Shown one piece after another: positions 40,448 to 50,806 of a stretch of DNA of 64,000 nt. The stretch is from Cenarchaeum symbiosum A (lineage in GTDB: Archaea > Thermoproteota > Nitrososphaeria > Nitrososphaerales > Nitrosopumilaceae), in NCBI GenBank assembly GCA_000200715.1, contig DP000238.1:680154-744153 (forward strand), given 5' to 3'. The stretch's first letter is position 1. The number at the start of each line of letters is the position of its first letter. The notes beneath the pieces are model-generated. The model searched no databases and was not told where the DNA came from. It was given only the letters and a program-made list of their open reading frames with translations. The position numbers were made by a program, and so were the translations under genes.

Positions 40448-41598
40448 TCCTCGTACGGTTCAAGAGGGAACTTTGCAGTCTTGTTCTCGCGGAGCCATTC
40501 AAGAGTGCTGACAAAGGATTCTGCAAGCTCGGCCGTGGTTATTACAGGTATGCCAAGCTCTAGCGCCTTGCGCCTTATCTGGTATTCATCTTCGAGCATG
40601 CCCACGTACTTTTCTAGAGTGGATGTCTCCGGTATGTTGATTATAAAGTCGATATCCCTGTCTCGGAGCAGGTCCGATATGTTGGGCGTCCTATCTGGCT
40701 CGCTTATCTTGTGGACGGTGGTCACTTCTGGTATTTTATCGCGGAGAAACTCTGCGGTATGCTCTGTAGCCATGATCCCAAAGCCGAGCGCGCCGAGCCT
40801 CGAGACAGTCGGGAGGAGCCTGTCCTTGTTGCGCGTCCCCCCTATTGTGATTAGGGCGCTTCCCGACGCGGGCAGGCTGTACCCGACAGATATTAGCCCC
40901 TTGGATAGCGCGTCATAAAAGCCAGTACCAAAGCAGGCGGCCTCGCCTGTCGACTGCATCTCGACTCCGAGTACAATGTCCGCGCCATCGAGCTGCATAA
41001 ACGAGAACTGGGGCACCTTTATCCCGTACCTTGTAACGCGCTTCCACTTGTCATGGGGCACATCGGGAAGCTTGCCGCCAAGTATCGCGCCAGCGGCAAG
41101 CCGTATCAGGTTGGTCCGTACCAGCTTGGAGACAAACGGCATGGAGCGCGACGCCCGTATATTTAGCTCGATAACGTATACGCGCCCCTCGCTGACTAGA
41201 AACTGCAGGTTGAACGGGCCCCTGATGTCAAAGGCAAGGGCAATCCTTTCCGTATAGTCGGTGATGGTCTCTATTACCTTGTTGCTGAGCCTCCAGGGCG
41301 GTATGCACATCATTGCATCCCCGGAGTGCACGCCGGCGCTGTCGATATGCTCGACTACCGCGCCTATGACCACGCGCTCGCCGTCGCAGACGCCGTCAAC
41401 GTCGACCTCGAGGGAATCGAGCATGAACTTTGAGACTACAACAGGGTGGTCGGGCGAGAGCCTTGCGGCATCCCCTGCGTGCTCGCGGAGCTCGTCTTGC
41501 GACCAGACCACCCTCATGGCCGCCCCGCTGAGCACGTACGACGGCCGTATTATCACGGGGTAGCCCACCTCCTGGGCGAACTCTTTGGCATCGGACAT
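40444..41598 (-). CDS. carB: Carbamoyl-phosphate synthase large subunit, C-terminal reading frame
   Basis: Second ATP-grasp half ('GYPVIIRPSYVLSGAAMRVVW', 'VIELNIRASRSMPFVSK'), then the allosteric MGS-like domain ('LGFGIMATEHTAEFLRD', 'DFIINIPET'). The frame continues the protein that starts at 43685: the upstream frame reads 'QPPWSKLT', and here 'MSDAKEFAQEVGYP' follows after one missing base near 41598-41602. Makes carbamoyl phosphate for pyrimidines and arginine. Confidence 0.85.
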   Translation of the reverse strand: MSDAKEFAQEVGYPVIIRPSYVLSGAAMRVVWSQDELREHAGDAARLSPDHPVVVSKFMLDSLEVDVDGVCDGERVVIGAVVEHIDSAGVHSGDAMMCIPPWRLSNKVIETITDYTERIALAFDIRGPFNLQFLVSEGRVYVIELNIRASRSMPFVSKLVRTNLIRLAAGAILGGKLPDVPHDKWKRVTRYGIKVPQFSFMQLDGADIVLGVEMQSTGEAACFGTGFYDALSKGLISVGYSLPASGSALITIGGTRNKDRLLPTVSRLGALGFGIMATEHTAEFLRDKIPEVTTVHKISEPDRTPNISDLLRDRDIDFIINIPETSTLEKYVGMLEDEYQIRRKALELGIPVITTAELAESFVSTLEWLRENKTAKFPLEPYED

Positions 41599-43685
41599 GT
41601 GGTAAGCTTGCTCCAGGGCGGCTGCCTTATGTGGAGCCCATCGAGCACGCTGCTGAACTTGGAGCGGTCCTCCGCGCGGTCGACATTGGCGGCGGCAGTC
41701 CCCAGTATGGGCACGCCCTCGTCATCGAGGCCCGGAGTTAGGTTGTTTGCAGTCTGGCCGCCTACGCACGTGACGACCCCGCGGGGGCGCTCAAACTCGG
41801 CTATATCCATGATGCGCTCGTGCGTGAGCTCCTCAAAGTAGAGCCTGTCGCATATGTCATAGTCGGTAGAGACAGTCTCCGGGTTGCAGTTGACCACGGC
41901 GACGCCGCCTCCGCCCTCCTTGAGCCCCCAGACCATGTTTACTGTGCTCCAGTCAAATTCCACGCTGCTGCCTATCCTGTAGGGGCCGGCGCCGAGCACT
42001 ATGATGTCGCGGCCGGGCAATGGCGCCTCTATGTCGTTTTTTGCGCCCCCGTAGGTCATGTACAGGTAGTTTGTTTTCGCGGGCCACTCGGCTGCAAGCG
42101 TGTCTATCTGGCGGACCGCCGGGGTTATGCCCGCGTCTTTTCTTGCCTGGCGGACCTTTGACGGCATAGTCCCGGAGGCGCGCGCTATCTGAGGGTCCGA
42201 AAAGCCAGCCCCCTTGGCCTCGCGGAGCAGTTCCTTGGAGGAGCCAGTGCGCAGCCTCCCCTCTATCTCTATTATCCTGGCTATCTTTTCTATGAACCAC
42301 GGGTCTATCGCGGAGAGCGTGTGTATCCTGGATACCGTCATGCCCCTTTTTAGCGCCTCGGCAACATTGTACAATATCAAGTCGTCGTGGCGCGCAAGCC
42401 TGTCTTCGAGCTCCTCGTCGCCGCCTGTTTCGTGCGGGTTCCTGTTGAGGACCAGCCCGTCGGCGCCCGTATCGAGCATGCGTATTGCCTTTTGGAGGGA
42501 TTCCTCAAAGCTCGAGCCTATCGCCATCACCTCGCCTACCGACTTCATCGTCACGCCGAGCCTGCGGTTTGCGAGCTCGAACTTTGCAAAGTCCCACCTT
42601 GGGTGCTTGCATACGATATAATCTAGAGCGGGCTCAAAGCAAGCAGTGGTAGACTTTGTTATGTGGTTTGCAAGCTCGGGGAGAGTGTACCCGAGGCCTA
42701 TCTTTGCCGACATGTATGCAAGAGGATAGCCTGTCGCCTTGCTGGCAAGCGCAGACGAGCGTGAGAGCCGCGGGTTTATCTCTATTGCAGCAAACCTCCC
42801 GGATGCAGGATCCAGCGCATACTGTATGTTGCACTCGCCTATTATCCCCACGTGGGCTGTCGCATCGAGGGCAGCCGAGCGCATTGCATGGTATTCTCTG
42901 TTGTTTATCGTCTGGGACGGGGCCACCACTATGTTGTCGCCGGTGTGCACCCTCATCGACAGGACGTTCTCCATGTTGCATACGATGACGCCGTTTTTCG
43001 CAGAATCCCGCATGACCTCGTATTCTATCTGCTTCCAGTCTCCGATGTACTCTTCTACCAGGACCTGGCCCACCATGCTTGCGCGCGTGCCGCGCTCTAC
43101 TATCTCGTGGAGCTCTATTTCATTGCGCGCGACGCCGCCGCCCTTGCCCCCTAGGGTATACGCCACCCTGACTATCACCGGATAGCCAAGCTCGGCCGCC
43201 GCATCCCGGGCGCCGGCAAAGTCGGTCACCGTCCGGCTTTTCAATACGGGCACGCCGCAGCCGTCCATTGAATCCTTGAAGAGCTGCCTGTCTTCTGTGT
43301 TCCGTATGCCAGATACCGGGGTACCTAGGACTCGTATCCCGTACTTTTCGAGCATCCCTTCCTCGTCGAGCTTTACCCCGCAGTTGAGCGCAGTCTGCCC
43401 GCCGTATGCGAGCATCAGGCTGTCGGGCCTCTCTGATTCTATTATCGAGCCGACATATTCGGGGTTGACCGGCAGAAGGTACACCTTGTCGGCAAACCTC
43501 GTATCGGTCTGGATGGTGGCCACGTTGGGGTTGACTAGTATGCTCTCAAGCCCGTCTTCGCGTATCGCCTTGAGGCACTGGCTGCCGGAGTAGTCGAACT
43601 GGCGGCCGCTTTTGGCGGCTTTCGCCGGCCTCTCCGATCTTTATGGCCCCGCTACCTAGCACAAGTATCCTCTTTAGCGTCTCAT
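41553..43685 (-). CDS. carB: Carbamoyl-phosphate synthase large subunit, N-terminal and central reading frames
   Basis: Open from 43523 down. First ATP-grasp domain ('GYPVIVRVAYTLGGKGGG', 'AIEINPRLSRSSALASKATGYPLA'), the oligomerisation region, then the second carbamate domain ('VLGAGPYRIGSSVEFDW'). The true N-terminus, 'LKRILVLGSGAIKIGEAGE', is in another frame between about 43610 and 43680. It is cut off by a 22-base insertion (43600-43621), and a further one-base problem follows the ATG at 43685, which overlaps the carA stop (ATGA). So this gene has three frame breaks. Confidence 0.85.
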
Positions 43686-44806
43686 TTCTTGGCAGTTGAT
43701 CCCTCCTCCATGAGCGACCGCAGGCGCCTGAATATGAACCTGCAGTCGTACGGGCCCGGCGATGCCTCGGGGTGGAACTGCACGGCCATCGACCTGCCAT
43801 TTCTGTGCTTTATCCCCTCTATTGTATGGTCGTCGGTATTGGTAAACCACGGCTCGAATGCCGAACCATCGAGCGAATCTGGGTCTATGCAATAGCCGTG
43901 GTTCTGGCTGGTCACGTAGACGCGCCCCTCGGATACGTCAAGACACGGCTTGTTCTGTCCCCGGTGGCCGTACTTTAGCTTGTAGGTGCTCGCACCCCCT
44001 GCGAGGCCCATTATCTGGGCGCCAAGGCAGATGCCCAAGGTGGGAATGTTCCTTTCGATTAGGGCCCTTGCCGTCTGTATCGTTTCTGGGCACATCTGCG
44101 GGTCGCCGGGGCCGTTGCTGATGATTACGCCTTTGGGGTCGTGGGAGAGCACCTCCTGGATGGAGGCATTCCAGGGCACCCTCACCGCCTTGTACCCCAT
44201 GGATACTATGTTCCGGAGTATGGCGTTTTTTGCGCCGGCATCTATTACCACTATGCATTTGGGGCCGGATCCAAACGAGCCTGTTCCTGCTGATGCCGCT
44301 CCTGCGAGCTGCTCTGTGCCGTATGTTTTTGCACAGGCAAGACTTTCAGAGACGCCAGGCACATCTATGGGGTCCTTGGATACGGCAAGGGCGGCCATCA
44401 TAACGCCCCCGTCGCGGAGCCTCCTGGTAAGGGCCCTTGTGTCTATTCCGGAGATGCCGGGGATGCCTTCATTGTACATCCATTCGTCCAGGGTCATGGA
44501 CAGGTTCCAGTGGCTAGCGGTACTGGAGAGCTCGTGGACTACGAGGCCGCGCGCGTGTATCCTGTCTGATTCAAAGTGGGATGGTATGCCGTCTGAATCT
44601 CTCTCAGACGGGTCCGGCACCCCGTAGTTGCCCACAAGGGGGTATGTGAGGGTCAGTATCTGGCCCCCATACGACGGGTCGGTCAGCGTTTCTGTATATC
44701 CGACCATTCCTGTATTGAAGACCAGCTCGCCGTAGGTCTCGGCGGGCCTTCCAAAGCCGGATCCTTCCATTACGGTCCCGTCGCCGAGGATCAGCGCCCC
44801 GTGCAT
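43682..44806 (-). CDS. carA: Carbamoyl-phosphate synthase small subunit, 374 aa
   Basis: Glutamine amidotransferase subunit. Starts MHGALILGDGTVMEGSGFG. N-terminal domain with 'NTGMVGYTETLTDPSYGGQILTLTYPLVGNYGV'. Class I amidotransferase domain with 'ISNGPGDP', nucleophile Cys in 'GICLGAQIMGLA' and His in 'QFHPEASPGP'. Length is normal. TATA-like AAAAATATAAACC (about 44868-44880, minus strand) lies about 60 bases upstream. It forms an operon with carB. Confidence 0.9.
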   Translation of the reverse strand: MHGALILGDGTVMEGSGFGRPAETYGELVFNTGMVGYTETLTDPSYGGQILTLTYPLVGNYGVPDPSERDSDGIPSHFESDRIHARGLVVHELSSTASHWNLSMTLDEWMYNEGIPGISGIDTRALTRRLRDGGVMMAALAVSKDPIDVPGVSESLACAKTYGTEQLAGAASAGTGSFGSGPKCIVVIDAGAKNAILRNIVSMGYKAVRVPWNASIQEVLSHDPKGVIISNGPGDPQMCPETIQTARALIERNIPTLGICLGAQIMGLAGGASTYKLKYGHRGQNKPCLDVSEGRVYVTSQNHGYCIDPDSLDGSAFEPWFTNTDDHTIEGIKHRNGRSMAVQFHPEASPGPYDCRFIFRRLRSLMEEGSTAKK

Positions 44807-45167
44807 GCCTGCGTGACTGGACTTTTTTGTGTTAATGGCGACCCCCGGGGATACGCCTGCCTGCGGGTTTATATTTTTTGTAAGGGCGTGGTACTGCCCG
44901 GGGGCGGGCTGTCCTGCCCAGTGGTGGGCCCCTTGGGCGGCCCTATCATGCACGGTATGGCGCCAAATATCTTCATGCCTTTGGCCGTCCCGGGCGCCCA
45001 CCGGGCCGGGCTGTCTGTAGTGCTGGAAAAGGCAAGCGGGCCTGCGACATTTTCTGCCAGGCGCGCGGCGCTACCGCCGGAACCGCACTTCTGCGGGCCT
45101 TGCTGCCCCGGGGTTTTCCTTGTACTGTGTTGCAGGCCGATATGCGGCAACACCGCGTCCCAGAGAC
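44807..45167. other. Intergenic with the carA promoter
   Basis: Holds the TATA box for carA near 44868-44880. A plus-strand frame through 45268 has no support. Otherwise nothing seen. Confidence 0.4.
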
Positions 45168-45707
45168 TCAGCGACCTCGCTGATTGCAGAAATCGCCGAT
45201 GCTCAGTATTCTCATGTTTGGAAACAGGCCGTGGCCGCGTAGCGACAACAGGGCCCTGTCTTTTGTGACAAACTTGCTGCATCCCATGTTCTCTGCAGCC
45301 TTGAGATGGAGCATGTCCATCGAATCAGCTATCTTTCCGTGCTCGTAGAAATACCTGCGGCTGAGACGGTGCGCCTCCAAGGTCGCATCCAGCATCGCAT
45401 AGGCGTCTATCCCCTCCAGCGAAGTCTCGCAGACAGCACCACGTTCATTTATCTGACCCATGATTTTGTCGAACCCGTCGTTGACAACCTCCGGCACCTG
45501 CAGTGGGTCGATCTTCTGGAAATTGGGAAGGTGCTTTGCCATGTATCCATGCATCTCTATCCGGTTGAGCACGGACACCTTGAGCAGAAAGCCTCCGTCT
45601 TTGATCCTGGCAAAGGCACAGCCGGACTCGGCATTCTCTTCTATGTATTCGTAGATGTATAACATCGTATCAAAGTATACCTTCTCCAGCTCCGCATTAG
45701 TCCCCAT
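45168..45707 (-). CDS. PIN-domain protein, 179 aa
   Basis: MGTNAELEKVYFDTMLYIYEYIEEN with the first Asp, 'DSMDMLHLKAAENMGCSKFVTKDRALLSL' with the later acidic residues. PIN domains are metal-dependent RNases, often toxins or RNA-processing enzymes. The same C-terminal motif ends the 456-aa protein at 46621, fused to a zinc-ribbon part. The next gene upstream encodes just such a zinc-ribbon part, so the two probably act together. A longer start at 45854 is open but unlikely. Confidence 0.7.
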   Translation of the reverse strand: MGTNAELEKVYFDTMLYIYEYIEENAESGCAFARIKDGGFLLKVSVLNRIEMHGYMAKHLPNFQKIDPLQVPEVVNDGFDKIMGQINERGAVCETSLEGIDAYAMLDATLEAHRLSRRYFYEHGKIADSMDMLHLKAAENMGCSKFVTKDRALLSLRGHGLFPNMRILSIGDFCNQRGR

Positions 45708-45869
45708 GATGCTGCCCCCGGGCTGCATGTACGTGGCAGCCGGATGTAAACGGAGGCGGATGTGCCCCCTCAATGCCTCGTGCAGATACATCCACGCGTG
45801 GTCGGTAACCGGGGGGTGTCTTGGACTGGTCCTGGCAAGAGAACCGCCGCACACGGGCTGACATGACGC

Positions 45870-46502
45870 CTATCCCATCCTGTCGTTCTCTAACACCAGG
45901 GGTACGCAGACCTTTATCCTTGCCTTGTTCCTGTCGTAGGACGGAAACAACCGAGCGATGTCATTGTCGGTGCACCGTGTCCTATCACTGAGCTTCATGC
46001 GGGGAAAGTGAAGGTACAACAGATCCGTTATCTCGGAGGCAGAGTGCCCGCCTAGCGTCTCCACCATCTCCTTTACAATGAGGTCCACTTCGGAATCACC
46101 CTTGTCTTGTATTCTGCCTTTGGAAATAAAGGAGAGACTCCCACCGGGCGGATGGCGCACCGTGCTGATGCTGCCCTCATTACTAAGATTTTCCAGGGCC
46201 GTTGCTATTTCGCCCTCGTGCCTGCTCCAGCATGGCTTGAACTGGAACGGGGGCATGATGTGCCTTGCCTCTAGTAATTTGCACACAAAGCAGATGATTA
46301 TGTCGAGTTTTTCCTTCCCGTCCACCCTTTGCAGCGTGTGCACCACCGATCTTACCAGCTCCTCCCGCGGCCCCGTTTGGCATTGCGCCTCGGGGGTCGT
46401 CTCGGGTATCCTGCCGCCAAATTCCCCGTACCTGCACCGGGGGCACGTGCCGCCCCCTGACGAGTAAAAACGGACACCGCACTTGCAATCCATGGTTGGC
46501 AT
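45870..46502 (-). CDS. Zinc-ribbon protein, partner of the PIN protein, 210 aa
   Basis: MPTMDCKCGVRFYSSGGGTCPRCRYG: CxC...CxxC zinc ribbon at residues 6-23. The 'LVRSVVHTLQRVDGKEKLDIIICFVCKLLEARHIMPPFQFKP' region parallels 'LIERAVTAVRYIEDMPRMGAILEYACRLLDAYGIEPPFVL' in the 456-aa fusion, so both share a helical domain. Likely RNA- or protein-binding adaptor for the PIN nuclease (inference from the fusion). Confidence 0.7.
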   Translation of the reverse strand: MPTMDCKCGVRFYSSGGGTCPRCRYGEFGGRIPETTPEAQCQTGPREELVRSVVHTLQRVDGKEKLDIIICFVCKLLEARHIMPPFQFKPCWSRHEGEIATALENLSNEGSISTVRHPPGGSLSFISKGRIQDKGDSEVDLIVKEMVETLGGHSASEITDLLYLHFPRMKLSDRTRCTDNDIARLFPSYDRNKARIKVCVPLVLENDRMG

Positions 46503-46620
46503 GGCTGACGTGCGTCTAATCTGGTATTTAGTTATGCCGGATCATTCATGCAGGTTTCACGCGTGCCGGTCTCACCATGACGATCTTCTGCTGTAACAGC
46601 CGGCCTCGTGTCTGGCTGTC

Positions 46621-47991
46621 TCACAGCTCTCTGACATGTGTTATCATGAGTTGCCGGTGTGCAATGTACTCTCGCAGGCTGAGCATCCTTCTGTCCCATG
46701 TGACGAATTTTGTGCATTTTGCACCCGCTGCAATCTGCAGGTGCATATATTTCGAGTGTGGGAGAACAAGTTCCCTTGGATGCAGCTTCCGACCATCGCG
46801 GTAAGAATATTTCAGCTGTATGCGTGCAAGATTGATCAGATCGTCCTCATCTATGAAACCGAACTCCTCATTAATCTTGTTTGTATTCCTGGAGTCTGTA
46901 GAGGTGAAAAAATGCTTGATCTGGTCGTAGCTGTCATTAACATTCTGAAAGAGCTCGCCTTCGGGAAGTCTAGCGCGGATCTTGACTTTGGGGGACCTTG
47001 GATCGCGCCCTTCATATGTCAGGGAGAGCAGGTGGTATGCCTCCATCATGACAAGATTGGATGTTCTCAGCTTGAACTCGCCCGTCTGAATCCTCTCAAA
47101 TGCGCTGACTGTTTCTGGGCGTCTTTCCTTACTGACAAAGTCTACATACAGCGGTGGATCAAATAAATCGGCTCTCGATTCATGTCTCCTGGATAATTCA
47201 TCAAAGTCACAGTCTGCTAGGGCCGGGTAATTCCCAAGAATTCCCTCTATCTCGCTGATGTCCATGGGGTGGGTCTTGAACGGCGTCTTCTTGCCCATGG
47301 ACTTCCAGCTAATCCTTTTTCCATAAGTGTCATCCATAATGTCCCGGTGCAGGGGCAGCCCGTACTCTATGGGAATCCACTCCGGCGGGTCCTTGGGGGA
47401 GCCGGACAGTAGGTCTTTGATCCTGCCGGAGCTGCGGGCAATGGCCCCCTTGGGCTTGCCGGGGAATCGGCTGCTCACCAGCAGGTGTATCTCTGCTATC
47501 GAATGACAGTTGAGAGCCTCGGTTAGGCGTATGATCTTCCTACCTATACCTGAGTCGTCCTTTGTGAAATATTCCTCCGCCAACCGGAATTCTATGTGGT
47601 CGTCGAGGAGCCCGTAGGGGTTTATTGTCATGTGCCCTGAATCTTCCAGGTTCCGCAGGGCATCTTCCAGCTCCGCCCTGTCAATGCGGCCGTCCCGGAG
47701 CACAAAGGGCGGCTCTATCCCGTACGCATCAAGCAGCCTGCATGCATACTCTAGTATGGCGCCCATCCTTGGCATGTCCTCGATGTAGCGCACGGCGGTG
47801 ACTGCCCTCTCTATCAGGTATTCCCGCGGCCCCAAGACGTCCGCCGAACCCGCGGCCACTGGAGATTCGTCCACGCAACACGTGCATCTTCCCCCCTCCG
47901 GGGCATAGATTATCTTCATACAGCTGGCACATTTCACATCGGGCATGTGATGGATTGGAGTATCTCCTATTTTTACCTGTTGTATTGCCAT
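46621..47991 (-). CDS. Zinc-ribbon/PIN fusion protein, 456 aa
   Basis: N-terminal zinc ribbon 'CASCMKIIYAPEGGRCTCC' (about residues 20-38), helical middle domain (about 50-220), then a C-terminal PIN-like domain from 'DPPLYVDFVSKERRPETVSAFERIQ' to 'AKCTKFVTWDRRMLSLREYIAHRQ'. Intact member of a three-copy tandem family; the two copies upstream are truncated before the PIN domain. ATG start MAIQQVKIG is lost (ACG or other) in both other copies. Confidence 0.75.
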   Translation of the reverse strand: MAIQQVKIGDTPIHHMPDVKCASCMKIIYAPEGGRCTCCVDESPVAAGSADVLGPREYLIERAVTAVRYIEDMPRMGAILEYACRLLDAYGIEPPFVLRDGRIDRAELEDALRNLEDSGHMTINPYGLLDDHIEFRLAEEYFTKDDSGIGRKIIRLTEALNCHSIAEIHLLVSSRFPGKPKGAIARSSGRIKDLLSGSPKDPPEWIPIEYGLPLHRDIMDDTYGKRISWKSMGKKTPFKTHPMDISEIEGILGNYPALADCDFDELSRRHESRADLFDPPLYVDFVSKERRPETVSAFERIQTGEFKLRTSNLVMMEAYHLLSLTYEGRDPRSPKVKIRARLPEGELFQNVNDSYDQIKHFFTSTDSRNTNKINEEFGFIDEDDLINLARIQLKYSYRDGRKLHPRELVLPHSKYMHLQIAAGAKCTKFVTWDRRMLSLREYIAHRQLMITHVREL

Positions 47992-48914
47992 GCGGGTTTG
48001 GGGCTAGCTCTGTGCAGGTATCCCCCGTGGCATATCTCCATCATTACAAGATGCGACATTCTTGACTGGAATTCGCCCGGCTGGATCATCTCGCACTATG
48101 TCTATCTACGGATATTTTTCCCCGCCGGCCTACATGCAGCGGATCAAAACAAATCGCTTCTCGATTCATGTCTCCTGGATAACTCATCAAAGTCACAGTC
48201 TGCTAGGGCCGGGTAATTCCCAAGAATTCTCTCTATCTCGCTGATGTCCATGGGGTGGGTCTTGAACGGCGTCTTCTTGCCCATGGACTTCCAGCTAATC
48301 CTTTTTCCATAAGTGTCATCCATAATGTCCCGGTGCAGGGGCAGCCCGTACTCTATGGGAATCCACTCCGGCGGGTCCTTGGGGGAGCCGGACAGGAGGT
48401 CTCTGATCCTGCCGGAGCTACCGGCAATGGCCCCTTTGGGCTTGCCGGGGAAGCGACTGCTCACCAGTAAGTGTATTTCCGCTACAGAATGGCAGTTGAG
48501 AGCCTCGGTTAGGCGGATGATCTTTTCACCTACACCTGAGTCGTCCTTTGTGAAATGTTCCTCCACCAACAGAAATTCTGTGTGGTTGTCGAGGCGCCTG
48601 CTGGGGTTTATTGTCATGTGCCCTGAATCTTCCAGGTTCCGCAGGGCCTCTTCCAGCTCCGCCCTGTCAATGCGGCCGTCCCGGAGCACAAAGGGCGGCT
48701 CTATCCCGTATGCATCGAGCAGCCTGCATGCATACTCCAGTATGGCGCCCATCCTTGGCATGTCCTCGATGTAGCGCACGGCGGAGACTGCCCTCTCTAT
48801 CAGGTATTCCCGCGGCCCCGTGGCATCAGGGGATTTTCCCAGGCATATGGTGCAACTTCCTCCATCCGGGGCATAGATCATCTTCATGCAGCCGGCACAC
48901 TTTACATCAGGCAC
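47992..48914 (-). pseudogene. Truncated copy 2 of the zinc-ribbon/PIN gene
   Basis: Open from 48914 (MPDVKCAGCMKMIYAPDGG) to 48144, ending 'HESRSDLF' at TTTTGA where the intact copy has TTTGATCCA. Below that, PIN-domain remnants such as 'SHLVMMEICH' persist out of frame. The first 90% of the open part is very close to the intact copy. An expressed zinc-ribbon-only protein is possible. Confidence 0.7.
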
Positions 48915-48959
48915 GTCTGGGATCTGAACTTTTCCTATTTTTACCTGTTGTATTGACGT

Positions 48960-49908
48960 GCGGGTTTGGGGCTAGCTCTGTGCAGGTATCCCCCGTGGCA
49001 TATCTCCGTCTTGACAAAATGCGACATCCTTGACTGGAACTAGACCGCCTGGATCATCCCGCGCTCTGTCTATCTCCGGACATTTTTTCCCACCGGCCCA
49101 GTCTACATACAACGGTGGATCAAAATAAATCGGTTCTCGATTCGTGTCTTTCATATAGTTCATCAAAGTCGCATTTGGCCAACGCCGGATAATTTTTCAA
49201 AATGCCCTTGATTTTGTTGAGATCCGAGGGAGGGGCAGGCGGTGGCATCTTCTTGCCCATGGACTTCCAGATTATCCTCCTTTCATAGGTGTCATCCATG
49301 ACTTCCCGGTGCAGGGGCAGCCCATACTCAATAGGGAGCCACTCTGGCGGGTCCTTGGGGGAATCGGACAGGATGTCTTTGATCCTGCCGGAGCTGTGGG
49401 CAATGCCGCCCTTGGGCTTGCCGGGGAAGCGACTGCGCACCAGTAGGTGTATTTCCGCCACAGAATGGCAGTTGAGAGCCTCGGCTAGGCGGATGATCTT
49501 CTCACCTATGCCTGAGTCATCCTTTGTGAAACATTCCTCCACCAGCAGGAATTCTGTGTGGTCGTCGAGTAGTCTGTCGGGGGTTATTGTTATGTGCCCT
49601 GAATCTTTGAGGTTCCGCAGGGCCTCTTCCAGCTCCGTCCTGTCGATGCGGCCGTCCTGGAGCACAAAGGGCGGCTCTATCCCGTACGCATCAAGCAGCC
49701 TGCATGCATACTCCAGTATGGCGCCCATCCTTGGCATGCCCTCGACGGAGCGCACGGCGGTGACTGCCCTCTCTATCAGGTATTCCCGCGGCCCCAGGAT
49801 ATCCGCCGAACCTGCTGTCTCCGGGGATTCGTCAAGGCAACACGTGCATCTTCCACCCTCCGGGGCATAGATCATCTTCATGCAGCCGGCACACTTTACA
49901 TCAGGCAC
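48960..49908 (-). pseudogene. Truncated copy 3 of the zinc-ribbon/PIN gene
   Basis: Open from 49908 (MPDVKCAGCMKMIYAPEGGRCTCC) to 49120, then the same extra T and TGA as copy 2. 'DPPLYVDWAGGKKCPE' remains in another frame just downstream. More diverged in the last 60 residues than copy 2. A shared stop at one site suggests the break predates the last duplication or spread by conversion. Confidence 0.7.
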
Positions 49909-49950
49909 GTCTGGGATCTGAGCTTTTCCTATTTTTACCTGCCGTATTTC

Positions 49951-50078
49951 GGCTCTGGTCAGTCATAGTGATATTCCTATCTGGCATGGTCACTGTGTGA
50001 TATCATCATGGCAGGCAGGGGGACAAATATTCCTATACGGATATACTGCGGGCTCGGAGAGGCGGATAAGAGGATGCA
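49951..50078. repeat. Left arm of a 128-bp inverted repeat
   Basis: Reverse complement of 51084-51211 with three mismatches by eye. Bounds a 1 kb segment with three small genes. Confidence 0.9.
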
Positions 50079-50295
50079 GAGGGCCGGTCATGGTGACCAC
50101 TTTTCCAGCCCCTGGGAGGAGGGACATGGAACAAAAAAATAAGGATTGTGTGACAGATACACTTTCCGGTCTTGGGCAGTTCCATTTGTCCGATGTTAAA
50201 TGGGGCTGGAATCATCCGAGTTGAACCATTTGGCATGTTCCTCCGGACTTTGTTGGCCAACAGGGTCGTTCGGCTGTGTGCCTATGTCAAGCCCG
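50079..50295. other. Non-coding part of the inverted-repeat cassette
   Basis: No protein-like frame. AT-richer than average. Confidence 0.4.
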
Positions 50296-50565
50296 TCATA
50301 TTTTGTGTCGGAGAGCCGGGAGGTTCTGCGGTATCTTTGAGACGAATTTATAAACACCGGGACTGACACGTTTTATTCTTCCATCCTTGTTAAGGCTGTA
50401 AATTGACTTGCCTATGCTCTTTATTATATTGGTTTCACTCATCGATTTGAAGCTGGGGTGGGTCTTTACAATTTCCATTATATCCACTGAACCACCCTCG
50501 GTTATTTTTTCAAATGTGTCCAATATAATGCCTGTCTTGTTTGACAATTCCGGCTTCTTGCTCAT
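50296..50565 (-). CDS. Small winged-helix-like protein, 89 aa
   Basis: MSKKPELSNKTGIILDTFEKITEGGSVDIMEIVKTHPSFKSMSETNIIKSIGKSIYSLNKDGRIKRVSPGVYKF: helix-rich with a C-terminal 'GRIKRVSPGVYKF' wing, typical of winged-helix DNA-binding domains. Divergent from the genes at 50619 and 50807 and possibly their regulator. Low GC. Confidence 0.65.
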   Translation of the reverse strand: MSKKPELSNKTGIILDTFEKITEGGSVDIMEIVKTHPSFKSMSETNIIKSIGKSIYSLNKDGRIKRVSPGVYKFVSKIPQNLPALRHKI

Positions 50566-50618
50566 CTGTTTTCAGCCTCTATTATATCCGCATTCTGATA
50601 CATATTTCGGCCCTATTG

Positions 50619-50804
50619 ATGGAGAAGTTTGGTGACATGCGGACTGCCGAGTCGGCCCATCTGGCTGAGGTTCGCCTCAAATACGGCGCCAAGCCCAAGA
50701 TAAAGGCCGTCCATATACCGGCAAAAACTTCACCTAAAATCACAAAATGGATAAAAAAGCAACTTGAACCACTAGGCACAAAAGTAAGGGAGATGGCTGA
50801 CTAG
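50619..50804 (+). CDS. Small basic protein, 61 aa
   Basis: MEKFGDMRTAESAHLAEVRLKYGAKPKIKAVHIPAKTSPKITKWIKKQLEPLG...; lysine-rich, helical. TATA-like CTATTATATCC about 30-40 bases upstream. Two bases before the next gene. Confidence 0.5.
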   Translation: MEKFGDMRTAESAHLAEVRLKYGAKPKIKAVHIPAKTSPKITKWIKKQLEPLGTKVREMAD

Positions 50805-50806
50805 CC

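Noticed and set aside
44801-45268. 155-codon plus-strand gene between carA and the PIN gene
   Set aside because: Cys/Pro/Gly-rich, no start signal, and it covers the carA promoter.
48972-49166. Independent 64-aa gene
   Set aside because: Its translation contains 'DPPLYVDW', the displaced start of the PIN domain of a truncated zinc-ribbon/PIN copy.
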